DNA from: Helianthus annuus
Taxonomy: Eukaryota; Streptophyta; Magnoliopsida; Asterales; Asteraceae
Length of the DNA stretch: 64,000 bases
Direction of reading: 5' to 3'
NCBI RefSeq assembly: GCF_002127325.2
Contig: NC_035437.2
Span: forward strand, 165,694,263 to 165,758,262
The position numbers and the translations under genes were made by a program. The notes beneath the pieces are model-generated. The model was given only the letters and a program-made list of their open reading frames with translations, did no database searches and was not told where the DNA came from. Shown piece by piece: positions 56,908 through 64,000 of this stretch (position 1 is the first letter of the stretch; each line of letters starts with the position of its first letter).

Positions 56908-57534
56908 AATGCAAACACATTCCAAAGGAATTTTGAAAATTTCTACACTCTTTACTCACTAGAAACATGAAAAGTAAAACAAACTGTACAGAAACTTGAC
57001 AACTAACATCGAATTACTTCAAATCGCCATTCACTCGGCACAAACAATCAGAACTCCCCCTATCACAAACCATTTTCTCATTTTAGATCTCAAAACACTT
57101 AAGTTTGTTTTAATCAAAATGATTTTTCTGGAAAATGAATTTGTGTTGATAAAAACCACTTGTAGGTCTATCATTTTAAAAACGGGGATGTGGTTCATCA
57201 TCTTGTCTATCTTTTACCCATATGTAGTAAATCAAGTACAACTTGATGTCCCTGATTTACCATTTGCAATCAAGCAACCTCTAAACCAATTTGTAAAAAT
57301 AACCACTTGTAAAAACACACAATACCACTTGTAGGAATGTTACGTCTACATCACCATTTTACCAATCAGGATGCCGATTCCTGCTTCGCACTTACCAACC
57401 TGGAAGCTCCGGTGTAGTCCTCCATCCTGCAAACATTATTCAAAATCTTTCAAACAAACTTTTCAAACACTAGAAAGATGCCGATTCCTGATCCACGATA
57501 TAAACTTGGGATCTCCGGCATAGTCCTTCGACTA
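56908..57534 (-). other. Element D deletion zone between gag and 3' module
   Basis: Where about 3.5 kb of pol should be. It holds two copies of a CCGGAG...AGGAATCGGCATC segment (minus strand, 57370-57410 and 57478-57525) that corresponds to the gag-protease border of C. It also has two pieces, 57322-57336 and 57155-57166, that repeat the LTR-primer-site border of this element (ATACCACTTGTAGGA). Confidence 0.65.
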
Positions 57535-59496
57535 TCATGGGAAGCAGACTTCCATCCAAGTCTTTTCAGACTTGATGGCTTTCAACTCTTGCGCAGTGGG
57601 ATTGTATGTCGCCTTTTTAGTTGCATAAAAATCTTTTACCCCCTTAGCTCTCCCACTCAACATTTTCCCAAAAATCTTTTTAACATTCCCGTTGAATGTT
57701 CTCTCGACATCAAAATCATTCTTTTCTTTGTAGAACTGATTCGAAATCTCAGTTTTTCCCACTTTCTTCTTAACTTCCTCAAACTTCAATGATGAAAACT
57801 CCTCATCATTTACTAAAATCTTCTTCTCAACCTGTGGCTCTTCTGGCTTTGTGGAACCAGATTCATCGCCGACATTCACTTCACCTTTCTTCGCAACCCA
57901 CACCTGGTTGTCTTTTCCTTTCTTCTCATATTTGTTCTTTTTTGAACACTCACCAACCTCAAATTTTGAATTCTCAAAAATTTTAGGTCTATTGGTTGAT
58001 GTGTCAACATCAACAACTTTCTCTTTCAACTTCTGAGAAACTCCCTGTTTTGATTTGTCACTATTCGAACAATTCCATGCAATGTGACCAGCTTCATTGC
58101 ATCTATAACAGGTTCTAGTCTCTCTTTGATAACATACATCAGCTCCATTCTTCTTTCTCTCAGCAATAAACTCCTGGTTAGACTGTCTCCAGAACGGTTT
58201 CTGCTGTTCCTCCTCAGCACTTCCACCTGACACAAATTCAGATTTTGTTTTAGAATTTTTCATATTTTTATCATTTTTTGGTGGAACAAAACCAAGACCT
58301 TTCTTTTTGTAGCTACGATTCTGGTTAGGTTTCTTTTGAAAATCAGACCCAGGATTGTTGCCCTTTTTCTTATTTAAACGTTGCTGAACTCTAGAAGTGT
58401 ATTTTTTTTTTATTTTTCAAAACTTTTCAAAACTTTTAATTCTGGAATATTAACTTCTATAAGTTTGAAAGTTTTGTTTATTAGTTCCGTTTTAATACTC
58501 ATTATTGGGAACTCTTTATTGTAATATAATTTGTCCGAACCATTCAAAGTATACACAACTTCGAATGTTTCATCATTCAAATCTGCCTTTGACAATAAAA
58601 ATTCTTTACTATAAGACCGTTTATCCGACGAATTTTGATTGTTGACTGACGACTTTGACTTTCCAGACCCAGATTTCGACTCAGACTCCTCATCAGTATC
58701 CAACACCTGATCAACCACCTCTTTGATTAGTACAGACTCATGATCAGTATCGGATGAGGTATACGTGACATCAATATTATCTGGTAAAACGTCAGTTGTG
58801 TCGGTTTTAAGCTTTATATTGACTGCTTTTTCCAATTGCTCCTCATTTGGTCTCCTAGGTGAATAACCATCCCAAATCGGAGGCGGACATTTGTTGTAAC
58901 TAACAGTCGATTTCTTACCACAGTCTTTCTTGTCTTTTAGCTTCTCATCTTTGAAAGCTTTCATACCTGCAACAGTTGGGTAAATACGATCAATGAGATA
59001 ATCAGAACTAGAATAACTTTGCAATAAGCGTCTAATTCTCTCATTCTCTATCTTTTTCGTCTCCAACTCTTGCTTCCACTTAGCACTCTCTTCGATGTAT
59101 TAGTTTATTGCTTTTTGTTTTGTCATTAAAACTGCATTCAACATCGTCAGTGCTTGTTCTCTCTCTGAGTTAGTCTTTTAGAGACCAGTTACTGTTTTAT
59201 TCAGAACATCATATGATTCTTTCACATAGTTGAGATTGAACAGTAACTGCTCCTTTTTCTTCTCGTACTCAGCTATGATGTCGTCTTTAGCTGCACAATT
59301 CTTGCAAGCTTCCAAGCACTTCTCACACGGCTTAACAACTTCAACAATCTTCTCAACTTCGATTGTTTTAACAACTTCAACTACCTTTTCTACTTCAATC
59401 ATCTTTTCTTCTTCTTTCACAACCTCAGTAATCTTCTCAGCAACATTCTCAGTGTTTTGAATATCACCTTTAGATTCAGATTGTTGTTCTTTAGCA
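57535..59496 (-). pseudogene. gag: Element D gag C-terminal part
   Basis: Minus strand. The reading frame begins directly at the primer site (AAKEQQSESK...), with no leader or start codon. Stops at 59178 and about 59100 interrupt the first part; a frameshift lies between 58410 and 58263. Visible: VEKVVEVVKTIEVEK repeats and a Cys-containing CEKCLEACKNC, coiled-coil-like sequence, segments LPDNIDVTYTSSD and LNGSDKLYYNKEFPI that match element C gag, a zinc knuckle CYRCNEAGHIAWNC near 58105-58065, and a C-terminal EISNQFYKEKNDFDVE. The capsid N-terminal domain is missing, so it cannot make a normal particle. Confidence 0.85.
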
Positions 59497-59508
59497 GCTC
59501 TGATACCA
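59497..59508 (-). other. Element D primer binding site (tRNA-iMet)
   Basis: TGGTATCAGAGC on the minus strand, 2 nt from the 5' LTR. Confidence 0.92.
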
Positions 59509-59510
59509 CT

Positions 59511-59968
59511 TGTAGGATCGTTTGCTGACCCAAACGAGTCGTTCAGAGGTTGTCTCTTGCGTTTCAGATGCGGAATAATAAGAAATGCAAGTAGATATAG
59601 CTTGTTCTTCCTCCTAACTGCTTGTTTTATTGATTTGAAACGTTTTACAGCTCAATCGTCACACTGGCAGAGCTTCGGCGTGGAATCCAACTACTACGTT
59701 ATGAGGTCCGCTCAAACGACTCCTATATATAGGCAGTTGGGTCCGCTTATGTGTCATATGACCATAAGAGCGGACCAGGCAAGTCCACATAAGCGGACCA
59801 ACATGCCATATGAGCGAACCTAGAAAGCAAAGACCATATAAGCGGACCTAGCATATAAAACCTATACAGACTCCTGTTTTCTCGTATTACGTGCCCTAAG
59901 CTATACATTACGACATAAGACCTGATCCTAGACACCTAGACGCAATCAACAGATGTAGTGCACTAACA
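59511..59968 (-). repeat. Element D 5' LTR
   Basis: 458 bp; same GGTCCGCT words and TATA palindrome (59722-59733) as the 3' LTR, nearly identical apart from the 12-bp indel. Confidence 0.93.
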
Positions 59969-60015
59969 TTAATATATTATAATTCTGTTTAAAACTGGAC
60001 GGGTCTTACATAATA

Positions 60016-60057
60016 TTAACAGGTTTGATCCATTTGGATTATTAAAGTGAGAAGGGA
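60016..60057 (+). pseudogene. pol: Element H: end of pol and polypurine tract
   Basis: After the TAATA duplication the H reading frame resumes for about 11 codons and ends at TGA (60048-60050). GTGAGAAGGGA then leads directly into the 3' LTR. Confidence 0.7.
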
Positions 60058-60363
60058 TGTTAAAATATGTAAATCGTATTCCAGTTTAATATTCTCGTTT
60101 TATATTTTTTAAGTTTTTTTGTTCTAAACCTGTTTTAATGTTTTTATCTTTTGGTTTATATTTTGCTGAGTGTAAATGGATCTTGGGCTTGGATGAGATT
60201 GGATAGCTTGTAGCTGGGTACCGGGCTTGGATGTTGTTGGGCTTGGATGTTGTTGAGCTTGAAGGTTTATTAGGCTAAATGATGTTGCTTATTATAAGAG
60301 TTTAAGGTCGGGTTGTTCTAATAACTCAATAACCCGGATATGCTTGTTATCTAAGTTGCACTC

Positions 60364-60414
<51 letters not shown>

Positions 60415-60715
60415 TCTATTGCCCAGTGTTTAAGTCATTCAGAAGATATTTTGTGAATCATTTACTCTCGTTTCTCTCTCTTAGGGTTTGATGATATGTG
60501 TTCTCTGATTCATCTTGAATCAGTGATTTGGTATGTGAGATAATGTATTGAGTGTTGGATTATCGTGTTGATAATCCTTCTAGGAAGAGTTGAGAGTGTT
60601 AGTGGTTTTAAATCTTTCGTTTCTTGTAAAATTTGTAATCATTTGAACTTTGGGGTTTCTAATAAACTTTGAGTTGGTTTATGTTGATTACATCTCAGAT
60701 ACCTAAATCTTGACA
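60058..60715 (+). repeat. Element H 3' LTR
   Basis: TGTTAAAATATG...ATCTTGACA, about 658 bp. Left end set by the polypurine tract; right end by the CA, not confirmed because the 5' LTR is missing. 60716-60807 has no recognisable feature. Confidence 0.65.
60369..60414. repeat. (TA)23 microsatellite
   Basis: Uninterrupted TA dinucleotide run inside the H LTR. Confidence 0.97.
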
Positions 60716-60807
60716 GAGTTAAACATGTTGACCCGATAATCCATTTTAAGGTTCAGCCCAAAACTAGTTGGACACCTGCTTTAAATAAAACTCAAACTTA
60801 CTAATTT

Positions 60808-62274
60808 TGTATTACGACCCCAAAGGCCGTAACTATAGTATAAACCTGCGTTAAATTCAAACAACCAGTTAATCTCACGGCCCCCGACCCCACCCTGGGC
60901 AGGAGCTGTGAACAATCAGCAGTGGTATCGGTGTTTATTAAATTCGCAGCGGAAAATTTCATCAAGATCGTAGTTAGGAAAATTTCAGAGTTTATAAAAC
61001 ACCGAAGCTTTATTATTAAATAGCTGGGATAAAACCCATATTCCACACAAAGGTTTTTATAGGAATAGATTCTATTTTGATAAAACATCATTTCCTTTCT
61101 TTAATCTGGTGACATAGCCACTTTACTTAAGTGTTCAGTGCTTCATATCATACTTCTTTTACTTTCATAGTAAGTCACCTGAAACGCGTTTAAAAACATT
61201 TGATCAACAGGAAATACTGGTGAGTTCATTCATTTGTATAAAGCATATTCTTATAATTACAGCATTTAGAGTTTCTACATTTGTTAATCTTACCAAACTA
61301 CTATTGGTTAACTCATTGTCAAATAGTAAAGAAACTATTTTAAATAGTATTTGTCACTCGGTGGCAGTTCCTATGACTATGGTCATATCACTCAGTGGCT
61401 AACCCATTGTCCAATAGTGAATATTATCATGTAATGTATACAAAACCCCACATACTGATGGTAGTTTCCCAGTAAGAATACAAAGACTTAATCATTGTAA
61501 TATAAGTAACAATTGGAAAACATTTAGGGTTTTGAAATCATTTGATAAAAAGAAAGAATGACTCACTTTGTAGATTTAGGGTTTTGATTATTATATCCTC
61601 CTGGTATTAAGCTTGGGTTCCTAATAATCACACAACGCAACACGTATTACTGTATCAACCCAATTCAAACTTTAACGATAAATCACGAGATCAAAACCCA
61701 TAACGAATGACAAAGTATAGCCGTATACAGACAGCACTTAAACATCCGTTGGTTCGGTTTCAATCGATCGGACAAAGTACCGTACCAGTGATTCGAGTTA
61801 CTCTGATAACGAGGCAGAGTTTCGGGGTTTAGGGGCTCCGGGTAAAGAAACAGTAGAACGAGAGAGTATGAGAATCGTTTTGCGAGCGAAAATGTGCATC
61901 TGAACTTCTCCCAGACCGGCCTTTATATAGCCAAAATTGGATTCTCCCGTGCGTCGCGGAAGAATCCCTGACCTCTTCCGCGTGTCGCCAGGAGGGTTGG
62001 CCTGGCATAGGTCTGCCACGTGTCTAGGTAGGTTGGACACGTGTCGGGCCGTAGTGACACATGTCCTCGGCCGCCTTTTTCGCTTAATCACGTGTTTTTT
62101 TCTCGATTTCCGTGCCGATACTTATCACGTATGCTCGGGTCTTGATCCTAATTGGTTCGGTTTTTAATTGTGAGTCTAATAAAGGTACTTTTTATGCGGG
62201 TTGGTTCACCAACCGTCAAGTTTCGTCGCGCACAATACTAGTTTTGTTTATGGGTCCTTTCAAGGGTTGTTACA
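60808..62274 (-). repeat. Element J 3' LTR
   Basis: TGTATTACGACCCC...GGGTTGTTACA, about 1467 bp. Minus-strand TATATAAA at 61922-61929, with a GC-rich hairpin CGCGGAAGA / TCTTCCGCG just upstream (61955-61963 and 61974-61982). The block near 61166-61230 (CACCTGAAACGCG..., GGAAATACTGGTGAG) resembles 13925-13975 in the B LTR. Confidence 0.8.
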
Positions 62275-62315
62275 TCCCCCCCCCCCACTTCGTTTTAAAT
62301 CTCGTCCTTGAGATT
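62275..62315 (-). other. Element J polypurine tract and hairpin
   Basis: Minus strand: AATCTC-AAGGAC-GAGATT hairpin (62298-62315), then a purine tract with 11 G (62276-62286) directly before the LTR. Confidence 0.75.
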
Positions 62316-63310
62316 AGGCTATAATGTTATGTCACACGTTGGTTAATACTAACAGCATTAAGGTAAATGACACTGTAATTGACTCAAGACATGCTCAATT
62401 TTTTTAATACGAGTTTTACAATAAATAAAACTCAATGGTTCAGCTGAATTATTTCTAGAAATCGATGTCAAATGAACGAGGTGTAATAATATAATCACCA
62501 GGGTGACTAAGTTTACATGGGTCAAATCAAAAGAGAGATTTATGATCAATAGGTGTCTAAATTGAATGTTTACAATTTGTGAATGACTTTTAGAAACAAT
62601 AGAATTCATTGTCAAAGGAAAACTTACTTTGGTCGTCAATTAAGGAAGACTTAGAATCAACAAGCTCAATTGAAGTAGATGCACGAAAATGGTGTGTCAA
62701 CTATCGAACCATGACATGAGGAAAAATCAGTGTGTTGACACTATTGAATTGCAAAAAAATCCGACATACAACAGAGTTTAGTGTATCATTGTCTTAATAC
62801 ATAATTGCACTAAGACTACTTTTAATGATGAATCAAACGAAAGACATACGTATTTTGCATGATTTGTATAATTATGATTAGCCCAAGCCACAAGTTTATA
62901 CCGACATCGCAAGGTGTCGTAATGATCGAAATAGTTCAACAATTACGGTGACTGAACAAGTTCACCGTGTTCGTAATCAATTGAAAGGTTTAATGAAGTA
63001 AATTCAAATATTTATTTCAAATAAATCTCATAGAATTTTCAATTGATGATGAAAGAACAAATGAAAATCATAGAATTTTCGATTAACGATGAAAGAATTA
63101 TTAGAGGTACACCGGAATATAATATGAATTTGTGTACTCTTATCTTCACACATAATTGCATTAAGACTGTTTTTAAGAGAATGACCCAACATAAATTAAT
63201 TAAATAAATAAATTCGTACATCATGTGTTCAAGGAGATTAGCTCAAGCTTCAAGTTAGTGAAAACGCCACCACAAGGTGTCGTAACAGAATAAATGATTT
63301 AATGAAGATA
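62316..63310 (-). repeat. Element J repeated non-coding region
   Basis: Two imperfect units about 350-360 bp apart, marked by ACATAATTGCA(C/T)TAAGACT (62800 and 63150), GATTAGC(C/T)CAAGC (62875 and 63236) and AAGGTGTCGTAA (62910 and 63274). A CATAGAATTTTC sequence also repeats at 63030 and 63070. Related to 45840-46300 in element E in inverted orientation. No coding. Confidence 0.65.
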
Positions 63311-64000
63311 AAGATCAAACAAGTTTATTATAGTTCAGAACAGATGAAGTTTGACAGAAAGCATTATTTATAAACTTTGATTTGTACTAGGGTCAGATAA
63401 TACTTTAACATAGATATTACATATCAGCGATCACGTCTGGAATCATTGTTGCTTCCTGCGTAGTAAGTACGAATGCTCGTGCGTTCTTCTTAGCTCCATC
63501 TGTCGTTTTTGTCTTGTTGTCGGGTGCCTTCGTCAGTTTTTGGCAATATGAACGGATATGGCCTGTTTCTCCACAGTTAAAATAGACTGGTTTTTTCCTC
63601 TTGCATTTTTCCTCCTGATGGCCAGGTGTTTTGTAGAAATTACAGTAATGTGTTTTCCTAAAATAGCATTTTCCTGAATGCTTCTTATTACAGTTTCTAC
63701 AGGTAGGTTGCTCAAATGACTGTCCACTTCCTTTCTTCATATAGGAATTATTAGAGCGCAATTCATGGGTAATTTTCTGGGCTAACTCCTTCTTCTTGTT
63801 TTCTTCTCTTGTGCGGATCAATCCGTCAGTCAGAGTGTTAGCTAGTTCAACTGTCTCTTCAATAGTCTGAGGTCTAGCAGCCTTGACTATGTTGCGGATT
63901 TCACTAATTAATCCCCAAATATAGCGAGAAATCAGTACAGATTCTGTCGAAGCCAGAGTTGGTACCATTCTTGCATATTCAAAGAATTTTGTCGTATATT
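63311..64000 (-). pseudogene. gag: Element J gag (partial) and decayed protease start
   Basis: Minus strand. The gag C-terminal half contains [21 protein letters not shown] and [16 protein letters not shown], near-identical to element B, then three knuckle positions. The first, CRNCNKKHSGKC, is intact. The second reads CNFYKTPGHQEEKC and the third YFNCGETGHIRSYC, each with one cysteine changed to tyrosine. The frame stops at 63417 near the end of gag (MIPDVIADM). Further remains of the protease (a decayed DSGANQSF site) are visible in another frame to about 63310. The N-terminus is outside the window. Confidence 0.85.

Larger units (their letters stand above)
54877..59968 (-). mobile_element. 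Element D: deleted, non-autonomous Sirevirus
   Basis: LTRs 54877-55322 (446 bp) and 59511-59968 (458 bp), target TTAAT duplicated at 54872-54876 and 59969-59973. The minus-strand primer site and polypurine tract show Sirevirus organisation. Only the C-terminal two thirds of gag and the 3' non-coding module remain; the leader, gag N-terminus, protease, integrase, RT and RNase H are absent. Both LTRs and their priming sites are preserved, so it could in principle have been mobilised by a relative. Confidence 0.92.
52887..60010. mobile_element. Solo LTR I, itself split by element D
   Basis: LTR pieces 52887-54876 and 59974-60010 (about 2.03 kb together), ends TGTAACACCCCG and GGGTCTTACA, target TAATA duplicated at 52882-52886 and 60011-60015. 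No internal element region, so a solo LTR from LTR-LTR recombination, Ty3-like by its ends. It contains a perfect GC-rich hairpin CCGTCACG-CCC-CGTGACGG at 54456-54474. Strand is uncertain; splice-like GTATGT and GTACGT sites (53271, 53848) favour plus. Confidence 0.85.
60808..64000 (-). mobile_element. Element J: Tekay-like element, 3' LTR, repeated region and gag (continues past window)
   Basis: Minus strand. The gag protein is closely similar to that of element B. Pol beyond the first part of the protease is absent and replaced by about 1 kb of repeated non-coding sequence. The 5' end lies outside the window. Confidence 0.8.

Noticed and set aside
57478..57792. Plus-strand ORF of 104 codons in element D
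   Set aside because: Opposite strand of gag; no motif; gag on the minus strand matches element C.
60369..60414. TA run as a promoter or origin signal
   Set aside because: Pure dinucleotide microsatellite; no further signal around it.

Overview
This is repeat-dense plant nuclear DNA. I see no host gene, rRNA, tRNA or CRISPR array. The plant assignment rests on the element lineages: Athila, Tekay-like chromovirus and Sirevirus retrotransposons with plant tRNA-Asp and tRNA-iMet primer sites. A eudicot is likely and Asteraceae is my unverified guess. The window is a tandem satellite that has been invaded repeatedly by LTR retrotransposons, several nested in one another. Most boundaries below are fixed by TG...CA ends plus 5-bp target duplications (TSDs).

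Layout. A 371-bp satellite fills 1-1392, 22599-26603 and 37072-40584. It is cut by element A (1393-22598, Athila, TSD ATGGA), element C (26604-37071, Sirevirus, TSD GGGCA) and, on its right side, element E (from 40585, Ty3/gypsy). Element B (13628-21003, minus strand, Tekay-like, TSD AAGGC) is nested in the 3' LTR of A. Right of 40585 the DNA is a mosaic: decayed element E (40585-46301); element F (46302-51683, minus, LTR + integrase end of pol); a Sirevirus-type LTR, G (51684-52157), which joins F to a copia remnant, H; solo LTR I inside H (TSD TAATA); element D (54877-59968, minus, Sirevirus deletion derivative, TSD TTAAT) inside I; the 3' end and 3' LTR of H; and element J (60808 to the window end, minus, Tekay-like gag plus 3' LTR).

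Working parts. The elements carry gag, protease, reverse transcriptase, RNase H and integrase genes, all broken by stops, frameshifts or deletions, so none looks autonomous. A also has a third ORF downstream of pol. B has an extra ORF upstream of gag with a very basic segment.

Most interesting structure: (1) a short hairpin with a GGAC/GGGA-type loop just upstream of the polypurine tract in A, B, F and J, and a second copy inside A; (2) an apparent separate promoter and 5'-UTR intron for the third ORF of A, with a palindromic word shared with the A LTR; (3) a six-monomer higher-order repeat in the satellite and a hybrid monomer that marks an unequal crossover; (4) a structured 3' non-coding module conserved between Sireviruses C and D, with one compensatory base pair; (5) an unclassified repeat shared in opposite orientation by E and J.
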